Source: Paralichthys olivaceus
Taxonomy: Eukaryota; Chordata; Actinopteri; Pleuronectiformes; Paralichthyidae
Reading direction: 5' to 3'
Length of the DNA: 64,000 nt
NCBI RefSeq assembly: GCF_024713975.1
Contig: NC_091096.1
Location: 17,084,458-17,148,457 of the forward strand
Made by a program: the position numbers and the translations under genes. Under the pieces are notes generated by a model. It made no database searches, was not told where the DNA came from, and saw nothing but the letters and a program-made list of their open reading frames with translations. Shown here piece after piece: positions 1 through 9,849 of this stretch (positions are counted from its first letter, which is position 1; the number at the start of each line of letters is the position of its first letter).

Positions 1-1574
1 AAAAGGAGGAGATGACAAGAGACGTCGTGGTTCTTAAGTATAGATGGAAGGAAGTGTGGGAAGTGAGGTTCGACAGATGGACTGATGAGCATCGCTTACA
101 TTCAGAAAGGCCTCATCTGTTATTTTCTGTGAGACCTTAACATTACAAGTGATTGAAGCTGAGAAAATGTATTTGAATGAAAACAGGATAGTGAAAATAA
201 GAAAATTTGTTTCCCCATGACTTTTCTTTTCACTTTTCAAATTTCACAAACAATTAATTAATGCACTATAGAGATGTAATTGCGTAAATGTAAACAGCTT
301 ATTCCTCTAGGCCACGTGCACTGTAAAAAAACATGCTTGTTTCATTATCATGACAAAGATACAATGTGGAATAATAATACAGTTACCATCAACAAGAAGC
401 ACTGAATAAGCAAGTTTTATCAGCTGAAGAAATTCAGATACTAATCAAGGAAAATACAGATACTGCCAATCATAGGGGTCAAGTGCCGCTGCTGATAATC
501 AGAAAACATACTATCAGTCTGTTCATAGACTGCAGAGCATAAACATTCAGCCGAGCACCCACTCACACCTACAGATGGTGGGCTGGTGTAATCATAGAAA
601 CCACACGCCTTATAAATCGCCTCCAAAAAACTTCATGTCACTGCTACTAAACTTTAGTTCCTCCACATCTCCAACCATGATTTTATCAAGTCTGATCTGA
701 TCATCCCTCCACTCCGCTCCCTCTGTCGTCTTCACATCCTCTCGTTATGTCTTCATGTCCCTGTGATTTTTCAGGCGGGTTTGCTTGGATTTTTCATTAA
801 ATCTTTTTTTATTTCAGTGGCTCCCTTTCAAACGTGAAACTCCTGCATGGCTGCAGACAATCACAGCATAAGCTTGTAAAGCTGTTACAACTTTTTCTTC
901 AAGTACCAATGCAAAGCTGTCAACAAATATGACACCAACCCAGAGTTGCTATTAATATGACTCTTTCTTGGCTGTTCACAAAGCTGACAGCATACTTTGT
1001 GACTTGAAATATACAAAGGAAAATTTACAGCAACAAATCAGGATAGAACTATGACCAAAGTATCGAAATAAAGGTTTTAATGTATCTGCCGTTTTTTGTT
1101 GGATACGCTCCTTCCCTTTCCCATTAAAGCTGGTGTTGGTAGTCCTGGGAAAGCAACTGATACGTCCCTTCCCATCGGCCCTCACGTCAAAGCTGTGCCC
1201 CAAAACTGCATGAACGCTCACTGCCTGACAACTATTAAGATGACTATTTATTGATGGCTATTGGGACCTGAGGAGGATTTCAACAAATAAGATAAAAAGT
1301 GTTTCAGAAACAACTTACCAAGTTAAAGTCATACAATACCGTATGTTCTTCACAAATAAGGTTTATTTTATTCCAAAGTATAGATGCTGTTTGGCACATA
1401 GTCGCCACATTTGTGAGGCTTATGTCTCCAGTCCATTATAAATCAATTACAGCGTCTGTATGCTATTAAGTTACTCTAATATCCGCATTCACCACAACTA
1501 ATCGATAACTCTTTTCTTCTCCTCGCATGTGGGCTATCCTCATCTCCCCTTAATTCATCATCCCCTTTCCTTAC
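1..1574. other. Part of abhd17b intron; no exon seen
   Basis: This stretch lies 3' of the abhd17b first coding exon in the sense of that minus-strand gene, so it should be intron. The next ABHD17B exon, which carries the catalytic serine of the GQSIG-type motif, was looked for on the minus strand and not found, so it lies beyond the left edge. No other gene or RNA is recognisable here; the short open frames have no family features. Confidence 0.6.
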
Positions 1575-2041
1575 CTTGACCGGAGGGCTTGCCAGGCGGC
1601 ATCTACATCAGCATACAGGTTCTTCTCTGAGGGCTTCCCAGAACTGGCCCCGTAACCTGAGTAGTCGTACGAGAAGACGTTGCAGTTGATCCGCGAGCCA
1701 AGGCCGATGTAGAAGCTGCTCATCTGGCCCAAGTCCACTGCGTTTCCGTGGGAGAATAATAGAGTGTACTGGGCGCTGGGAGAGCAGCGGACAAACATAC
1801 AGGCAATGCGATTCCCTCTCGAGGTGCGCGTCATGAAACACTCGATGGCGTCCTTCTCACGAGCCGAGTACTGCCAGTCTGCGCGCTCAGAGAGATGCAG
1901 CGTCCATCGGCCGCCGCTCTCGTCGCACATGAGGCTGTAGGTGGGCTCTGGGGGCAGGAAGGCCAGCTTGGAGGCAATCTTACTGGGGCATGGTGGACAG
2001 CAGAACAGGCAGCATAGCTCACTGATGGATAGGTGATTCAT
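1575..2041 (-). CDS. abhd17b: ABHD17B-type depalmitoylase, first coding exon (partial)
   Basis: Members of this alpha/beta-hydrolase family remove palmitate from membrane proteins such as Ras and PSD-95. The exon encodes about 155 residues, from a start codon at 2041-2039 to a donor (CAAG|GTAAGG on the minus strand) with its last exonic base at 1575. The start is preceded by an acceptor, and the exon begins at 2051. Visible features are the N-terminal cysteine cluster [12 protein letters not shown], which in the family is itself palmitoylated and anchors the enzyme, then [18 protein letters not shown] around the HG motif, and [14 protein letters not shown]. The segment [20 protein letters not shown] matches the B paralogue rather than A or C. 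The catalytic Ser, Asp and His lie in exons beyond the left edge, so activity cannot be judged from this window. The gene is divergent to the c9orf85 homologue. Confidence 0.93.
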
Positions 2042-2051
2042 CCTCAAAAAA

Positions 2052-4594
2052 CTGTGGCAAGAGAGGGAGAGAGGAGTTAAAACAGAACCGTCAATCTTCA
2101 TTACTGAATTCAATCAAAAATTGCCTTTGAGAACTAAGAATGAGAAAAACAGATACAATCCTGTGAAACAACATCCGAGTTGTCTCAGACAACTGTAACA
2201 CTAATTTGTCACTGCATCCACTGCAGACTGATCACAAGGAAAACACCAAAGAGCAAATTAGTGCCAAACAGCTTGTGGATTATGTTCCATCTCAGAATAC
2301 AAACACTTGTCTTTGTTTAGCACAAAAAAGCCTGGGGTTTACAGAATCTGGGGCTAAAGCCAGGCTGCTGGTCTCTTTAAAAAAAAAAATACACCATCAA
2401 GTCACTTCAACAGAACGCATGGTTTTCTTCACCCAGGATAATAAGAAAATATAGTCCTGACCCCAATTGAGTGTTCTCATTCTGCCTCGAGGCTCCAAAA
2501 CCACTCAGACAGTATAGACTTAAAAGACCTTGTTGTCCACCCAGCACCTGGACCTAAGGCTACCGCTTAGATATTCCAGGTGCTTTTTGAAATGCAGTAG
2601 ACATCACTGGAGATGTCAGGAGAGCTTGTTTTGGTGACACTGAATCTGGTTGGTCGGGAGTCCCAAGTATGTTTTAAATGTATCCCTTGTTTTTGCTTTC
2701 AAATTGGACTCGCTTTGTCTTTTCGAATAGGGTGAAACTCATCATAATGTCAGGTTATGACAATGTGTGGAGGATGATGGTACTAGAAGACAGACATTAC
2801 ACCCTGCTATTTCAACTTCGCAAATACATCAATTAGTCTATGTGAACATGACTGTATCCCTGTAACACAAAGCACTTTTCCTCCACTCTGTCAAGTTTAA
2901 TTGGGTCCACCCCGTTTCAACTCAAGCCATAGATACTTGATTAGCCTCGGGTCTAGGCTGACCAATACATGACACCAGCAGTGACTATATTTGCATGAAA
3001 AGCAATATTCAGACTACTGACCTTATTCTGAATACGATTTTTTGGATTGTGGTGTTTACAGGAGTTACTAATAAAATCTTCCATTCAAATTCCTGTTTAA
3101 ATGTATACACTCAAATCCAGAGTATGTGCCATCAAGCAGTTGGTAGCTGCTGTATGTTTATGTCGCAAAATGCTACGAAACCTAAAATACGACGGTATAA
3201 TGCTATTCAGTAAAATACATTTCTTATTATAATGCGACTTAGCTCAGAATACTCCACAATGTATTAATTTGATTTTTGCTTATTCTGTGTATGACCTTAT
3301 TCGGGTTTAGGTAAGCAGAAAATAAGCTGTTTACATGGTAGTGTGTCATTCAGATGATTGACTTAATCAGGTTAATACCAGAATATTGGTGTGCACGTAA
3401 TTGTAATGCAAATTTGAAACCCTTCAGCCTGTATAGATTCAACTTATTATTATGAATGTTAGGAGCTGGTATCTTGCAGTAAAATAAACCCTATCCCATG
3501 TGGCCACATATTTTCTCCAGGATAATCCTGCATAGTTTCTTTCCTCCTAAAGCTTTTCAAGTTGTGCTGCGCAAAAAACATCTATAAACATAATGCTGCC
3601 TCCACATCTTTAACCTGGAGATGGAAGTGTTTCTGCTGCAGGGTTTCTGCAGATTAACTAATTAAAATGAAGACTTTTAAAGACCAACGTGAAATTTACG
3701 ACCTACGTCAAGAATGACAGACTCAGTATCGGAGTCCCAGATTCACTTACAATACTGGTGTGCAATGTTTGGCTTATACCAAAAACTCAAGTTTGATCTC
3801 AGACGATAAAGCCTTCTCCATATTTATTATAGTCTTCCGCATGCTTTCTGGCAAACAGATGTCACGTGAATGACTGATGAAGGACTGCCTGTTCTCCCTC
3901 CTTCATTCATGGACCTCTGGCAACTTTGAAGGAGCTACAGATTTGACATAGAATCTGTGGTGACCTTCATCACCAGGATTCATCTCGCATGCTTAATTTC
4001 ACACATTGCCCCGAGCAGTGTAGCTTCATGTTCATGGTGTCTGAAAGTCCCTCACCTAATTGACATTTTTTCAAACAACAACCTTGTGATGGGTTTGGTT
4101 TTGAATATGTGTCTTGATGTTGCAGTTTATCAAGGATACTGGACTACCAGCAGTTAGACCTTGCAAATACACTTTGTATTATACCTAAAACTCACCTTGA
4201 TTACACACAAGGGCTTCTATGTGCCCATTCATGTGATACCTGACATGATTTATGATGAATGTATTTCTTATAATCTATGTTCTACAATATGCTGTGACAT
4301 CCCATAAAACGCGTGCACACATAGTGGACCCAATTTGCTTCCCACATTCCCCCCAAATAACCCATAATCCCGCAGCTATGGAGGCAGAATGGAGCCCTGC
4401 AGCGATTTATTGTAAAATGGTGGTGGAGGCAGAAGTGACAGGGAGATTACACTGACTCCAGGCTCAGGCTGGTGTGTGGAGGTTTCATTTTCAGAGGCTA
4501 CACGGATTTCATTGGATGGGCCAATTAACCCGCGACTCTGCAGGAGGAAGTGCGCGTGTGTTTGTCATTACCAGTGAAAGGATGACAACGTTAC
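2052..4594 (-). other. abhd17b 5' intron
   Basis: This is probably the intron between a noncoding first exon near 4.6-5.0 kb and the coding exon. An acceptor with a pyrimidine-rich tract sits directly above 2051 on the minus strand. No family-recognisable reading frame, RNA gene or clear transposon was seen. Confidence 0.45.
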
Positions 4595-4980
4595 CTGGAT
4601 GGAGGCTGGACGCTGCTTTTGTTTTCCCTCTCTGTTCTGGTGTGACAGTGTCGGTCAGCGTCGCCGTGGTCACAGACGTTTTCTTTGCACCAGGACAACT
4701 GGATGTACCTTCTTCTCGACGCCGGGGTTGACGAGGCTGTCCTCGGCCAGACGATCCTCGGTTCCGCCGGTGTTTCTGTGTTAGTGACTGAAGTGTTGGC
4801 TCCACCACAGCTGGGAGTCGCTGTAAGCTGTTAGCGGCGGCTCCTCCTCCGGTCCAGGGCTGAAGTGTCGTTCCTCCGCTCGGCGTCCTCAACATACGGT
4901 CCTGAATGACAACGAGGCGGACTCGGGGGAAATGTTGGAGTCCGGACAAGTCAGCCGCGACATGAGTAAACACAGAAACA
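4595..4980 (-). other. Candidate abhd17b 5' noncoding exon
   Basis: The stretch is GC-richer than its surroundings, with several CpGs. On the minus strand a good donor (CCAG|GTAACG) lies at 4594-4591, which could end a noncoding first exon. The upper boundary is a guess from base composition. No transcript evidence is available. Confidence 0.3.
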
Positions 4981-5555
4981 TGGACTAGACTCAGAGTTCA
5001 CATCCGCTCAGGAGCATTCCTGCCTCCGTTGTGAAAATCACTCGCTGCTTGTTGTCCTGACTCGAGGAGAGAAGGGGGCGGTGCTTGACGGCTTCAGGAA
5101 CAAATGGGAAAGAGGTTCAAGAAACAAATTGACCAATGATACAGAAGCGTGGCAATGTATGGGCGTGTTTTGTTGACTCATGTGTTGATTGACGTCTACA
5201 AGAACCAATAGAAGGTTACTATTGTGGTTCACCGTCCAATCAACATCGATTGAGGAGCTCCCTCACTCCTGGTAAGTGACGTCATTGAAATGTAGCTATT
5301 TTAGTGTTCGTAAATTTGAAAAAATTGTTGGATTTTTTTTCGTAATTCTAAGATAGCAAATTTATTTTTGTCTTGATTTATTTAAATTATTTTGGTTTTA
5401 GAAAAAGTGGATGTGCGTTTTACTTCAGTGACGTTTTTTTGGAGGGGAGGGACGTACTCGTACTACTTCCGGGTCAGTGTGCTCTCCGGCATGGTTGTGA
5501 GGTTGTGGGATTTGTCGAGTGAAAATAACATGTGCTACTAAAAGTGGGAGACAAG
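4981..5555. promoter_or_regulatory. Bidirectional promoter, abhd17b / c9orf85
   Basis: This spacer lies between divergent genes. It has CCAAT boxes near 5131 (gaccaatga), 5203 (gaaccaatag) and 5234 (gtccaatca), an AP-1 type site TGACTCA at 5174-5180, a CRE half TGACGTC at 5190-5196 and a perfect palindromic CRE TGACGTCA at 5277-5284. A CRE half site TGACGT lies near 5427 and an ETS-type CTTCCGGG at 5466-5473. There is no TATA box next to either gene. Closely spaced CCAAT boxes with CRE and ETS sites are typical of housekeeping bidirectional promoters. The human orthologues are also divergent neighbours. Confidence 0.65.
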
Positions 5556-8257
5556 ATGAGTTCTCAGAAAGGAAACGTGTCTCGTTCTCGAGGCCAGAAG
5601 CATCAAAACTCAACTGCCTACAAAAACAACAAGTACGGAGCGACCACACAAGTCAAGGTGCGTGAGCGGTGAAGAGATTTGTTGCTGAAGCGATGTGTTG
5701 CCACGACTTGTGTCATCATGTGTCGCATCCTTTTAGTCAAAGCCATTTTTATGACTTTATCATTATAACCGTTCCAGTATTCTGTTTGTATCTGTGTCTT
5801 CATTGTAGGTGGCAAACTCAAAGATCCACGATGGCCTGTGTCAACACTGTAAAGGTGTTCTCGAATGGAAAGTCAAGTACAACAAATACAAGTCACTGAC
5901 ACAGCCCCGGAAATGGTAAGTGCACTTGATCATTAATCACATGACTTTATATAGAAAAGTATCTGTATCCCATCATCAAAAATCATGACTCCACACATCT
6001 GATCTGACGCCACCTCTTCATGTTGTCTTCTCTCAGTGTCAAATGCTCTCAGAAGACTGTGAAGGATGCATACCACGTCCTTTGTAAGCCCTGTTCTCTT
6101 CAGCACGAGATCTGCTGCAAGTGTGGGAAGAAGGAGGAGATTGTTGTTCCGTAAGTATTCCTGTCAAACTACAGGGAGTGTGGCAGCTATAACTGATGTT
6201 ATAACAATAATAACTTTATTTGTATAGCACTTATCTAAATAAGGTTACAAAGTGCTTCACATATTCCATGGCAAAAAAGGAATACAATTAAAAGGTATTC
6301 AATTCAGTTCAATTTTAAGACCCATTTCATAACAAATTAAGGTCAAGACCTGTAGATTCTGATTCCTGGACCTTGGCCAATACCGATTCGAGACCAGTGC
6401 ATTATAAAAAACAAAACCTATAATGTATGTTACCAACCCTGTATGGAAGTAGTGATTATTATCATTGTTGTGTGGCCTAGCTCCAGTTAATCCAATTGAA
6501 GAAGAAATGCATACAGGGAATGAACTCTATAGAACTTCTTTAATTATATAATTTCGCAGGCATTTCTGAAAAAAACACACATGAATACACCCAGGAAAAA
6601 TGCTATCTTTTAAATATCTGTTAAAGTGCATCTCCAGTTTATAGAATAAAAGATCTTACACATTTAAAACAGCACAGTAACATTATAAAACAGTGCAGCA
6701 GCAACTCATAAATCATCCTACTAAATATAGACTGTTAAAATGCAGCCACAATTTAGAAAAATAAATATCATTGACTGTAACTTTCACAGTTACAATGTAA
6801 AACACCAGTGCAACAGCAACTTCAAGACCTGACAAACTGTACCATGTTTTCTAAATCTTCCATTAAACAAAGAAATCCCACAATTTCAACAATAGCCAGG
6901 GGTTGGTCGTCTAGAACAATGAACTTGACAAGTGTTTTGATTATCTTTCTTGCTTTGGGGCTGTCTGTGTCGAATTAATGTCATTTGAATGCAGTTTCCA
7001 AAATTTGCTGCTACACTGGCTAACACTACACAGCAGAAATCACTTCTACTCAGCCATTCGAAAAATGGGTCTTCCATAAGCAGTGCAGCGCAACGGCTGT
7101 TTCGTAGCAGAAAAGAAAATTACATATTTAGATAGATAGATGTTCTTTATTGATACCAAATGGGGAAATGATTGTGTTACAGCAGCATGTCAAAGGCACT
7201 GCACATAGAGCGAAGAACAAGAGACTAAATACAAAAGATGACAAAATAAGAGACAAGCATGCAAAATAGCAGTAGTTGATTGCAAAGTTAAAGGTAGGAA
7301 CATGACTGAAATAAGTACATATGAATATAAGATGTGCAAAAAGTAGTCAGAGTTTTATTTATCAGAGTGAAACAAATCATCTTTAAAGACGTGGGATTGG
7401 ATCGGTACGTAGATTTGTGTGCCCGGCCTTTTCAGCTGCATATTTCTGTGGCTGGTATCAGTATTGGAACATCTTTACTACAAATGATTAATGTCTGTGA
7501 TTTTATTTTGTTTTCTGGCCCTACATAAATTGACGGTCATCATTGGAAAAAATCTGTCTCTATTCAGTGTTACCAGTTTTATGTTTTTATGCCAACATTG
7601 CCTTCAGTTACTCATAGAGAAGCCATTCATATTGAATGCTCTCACTTTATATATGAACTAAACAATTGTTAGAATGGCTGTTTGTTTGCCCTACATGTGG
7701 GGATTAAATTACATTTTATGTTCATAAAGTAAATCTATTTATTCTTCATTAACCACATGCAGTAAATTATAGTGCAAGACTGCTGCCATGTGGACCAAGA
7801 CATGCATTACAACTGCTTCTTGACAACTTGGTTCAGTTTTTAAATCATTATTTTATAGCATTATTAAAACATTTTAAAATTTCACATCAGTTTATTCCCA
7901 GGAATCATGTATTTATGTCTGGTTACATCATGACATTATGGCTATTTTTCCTCTCTCTCTTGTAAGAGCACAGTCACATGAAAACATCTGCCACTGCCTC
8001 GTTTTGATTTTCTCTCCCTGTGTAGGATAAACTCACACCTGGACAACACAGAGCCAGAAGAAGATGGTGAACAGACAAAGAAAGGACGTGAACGAGGGAA
8101 GAAGGACATGGACAGCGATGATGATGATTTTGATGATGACTTTGGTGACCTTGACGATAAGGATGATGAAGATTTTGACTGTGACTCAAGTCGAAAGAAA
8201 ACACAGAACGTGTCTGCTGCGCTGCCAGATGTTTCCAGAGTCAGCTTTAAAGAATAA
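5556..8257 (+). CDS. c9orf85: C9orf85 homologue, DUF2039 cysteine-rich protein
   Basis: The coding exons are 5556-5657, 5809-5915, 6037-6150 and 8026-8257, totalling 555 nt and 184 aa, and all junctions are GT-AG and in frame. The protein starts MSSQKGNVSRSRGQKHQN, as in human C9orf85. A cysteine-rich DUF2039 region follows, with CQHC, CVKC, CKPC and CCKCGKK pairs that could bind zinc, and VLEWKVKYNKYK between the first pairs. The C-terminal third is acidic and Asp-rich (repeated DDDDFDDDFGD-type runs) and ends VSFKE. The molecular function of this family is not established. The start was chosen because it matches the family N-terminus and lies just below the shared promoter. Intron 3 (6151-8025) is long and holds repeat fragments. 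The stop codon sits inside an AATAAA hexamer. Confidence 0.93.
6200..6300. repeat. Dispersed repeat fragment in c9orf85 intron 3
   Basis: The text ctttatttgtatagcactt followed by a tract ending in acaaagtgcttcaca is a motif met very often at the ends of teleost interspersed repeats. It was identified by memory of the motif only, and the family is not assigned. Confidence 0.45.
7125..7330. repeat. Retroposon tail: gatagata / ctttattgat motif
   Basis: A short GATA run followed by tctttattgataccaaatgg and then an A-rich tract with acagcagcatg resembles a very common teleost non-LTR retroposon end. Only this tail-like portion is visible. The family name is not certain. Confidence 0.45.
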
Positions 8258-8258
8258 A
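8253..8258 (+). terminator. AATAAA overlapping the c9orf85 stop codon
   Basis: The hexamer AATAAA includes the TAA stop at 8255-8257. If it is used, the 3' UTR would be only about 15-25 nt. No strong alternative polyadenylation signal was picked out in the next few hundred bases. Confidence 0.4.
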
Positions 8259-9849
8259 AACTAGGAGGGTTCCACATGGACTTTTTAACACCAAAATAGT
8301 TTTGTAATTATAGGACAGTCTGAAGTTTGGGACAACACTCAAATTAACTGATGCAAGTAAACTACTTTTGCTATTTTTAAATTGAGTACCATCGTCTGTG
8401 TTCGTTTAGCTTTGGATTTCTGGCTATAAGTGCAAATGAAAAGTTGGTTAAATATTCATTTTGGATACCAACAGCATCCAATAAGTAGCCAGCTCAGCTA
8501 AAAGGGCGGCTTGCCGTGAGTGATAAGGAAGTGATACCACTGCCTTCTCGTTAACCAGCGCTGGCTAATTGTTAGTCAGATCAATCTCTGGCTCTGGAGA
8601 GGATACCCTCATCCGATCTCTGTCGTCTTCAATCTCTCCTTTATTCTGCACAATATTATAGTAGTGATGAGTTTCCAGGTTTGGGTCGGTCCGCCTTGAT
8701 CAGAGCCCATACACCTAGAAGAAGAAAGGAGCAAATGTCAAGAAATAAAATAAATCAATTAACAAGCTATGTTTGTTTATATTTGAGCTGTGTGTTTTTG
8801 TCACACACCATGGCTCCAATTCTTGCTTTCCCATGTTCAACACCATCAATTATCTGTCAAACACGACAACAGGATGGTAATTAACCGTGTCACTCATTCA
8901 CTCGGTGCGGTGACATTTTCTCTCACAGGAATAAATGACAAACTCTTGCTCCACCAAGTAAATTCTCGTCCTCTTCTACCTCTTTTTCACTTGTTCCTTT
9001 TAACCTCAGTACTTGCGCATTGAGTCTTACTGTGACAGGATTAGAATAGGAGGAGATCCCCTTTAAATTATAAGTCGAGTATTTTATATTGTCTTTTAAC
9101 ACAGAAAGAACGTAATTTCTGTCATGGGGACTTCTATATTGCTGATTTACTTTTTTATGACTTGCCTCGTTGGATCAGATAAAACTCTGTAGCAAGCTGC
9201 ATGACGGCCAGATGTCGCCCAACCATGATCCATTTATACTTGTGAGGATGCACTTAATAGACACAAGAAAAAAAACATACATTTTGTGGCTAGGTAACAG
9301 CAGCTCAAAGTGTTTTATTGTGTTTCCCCTCTACGATACAATTAGCTAAATAGAACAAAAAATATTCAGTTGACTTCCCTCACAGTAACTATTACTTCTT
9401 ATGTGTGAGAGGTAATCTTTAATCAAACTTTTATGGGTGGAAAATAACTTTTTATGTGGATAACTTATTCATGTTAACTTAGAACTGAGCCACTTTCACA
9501 CTTCCTCCCTCTGTCACAGCATGGATAACCTGTAGTCACACAGAAACTCTTCCTGGCGTGCGAGCTGCATGGTGTCATCTCAAAATAGTGGATTTGTCAT
9601 TTGTCATGTGAAGTTGACGGATTTGAGAAGATATGATTTTCGAAATACTAGTTCCTCTTTGGAACATTTGTAACAAGAACCACAGTGGGTACTGTTTGCT
9701 ATATTAAGATGGTGCCACTGAATTGTATTGCAGTATACTGGTGTTTGTAATATAGTGCATACATTAAACAATCTTTTGAAAATTGAAAAAGACATAACAG
9801 ATACACAGCTCACCAGGACTTCAAGATTATTATTATTATAAGTAAAAAC
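8259..9849. other. Intergenic DNA downstream of c9orf85
   Basis: This AT-rich stretch has no recognisable coding exon on either strand. Short open frames here show no family features. Its right end grades into the LINE-derived duplication. Confidence 0.5.

Noticed and set aside
4509-4973. 154-codon minus-strand frame as a protein gene
   Set aside because: It coincides with the GC-rich promoter and likely noncoding exon of abhd17b. Low-complexity Arg/Pro/Thr-rich composition is typical of chance frames in CpG-rich DNA.
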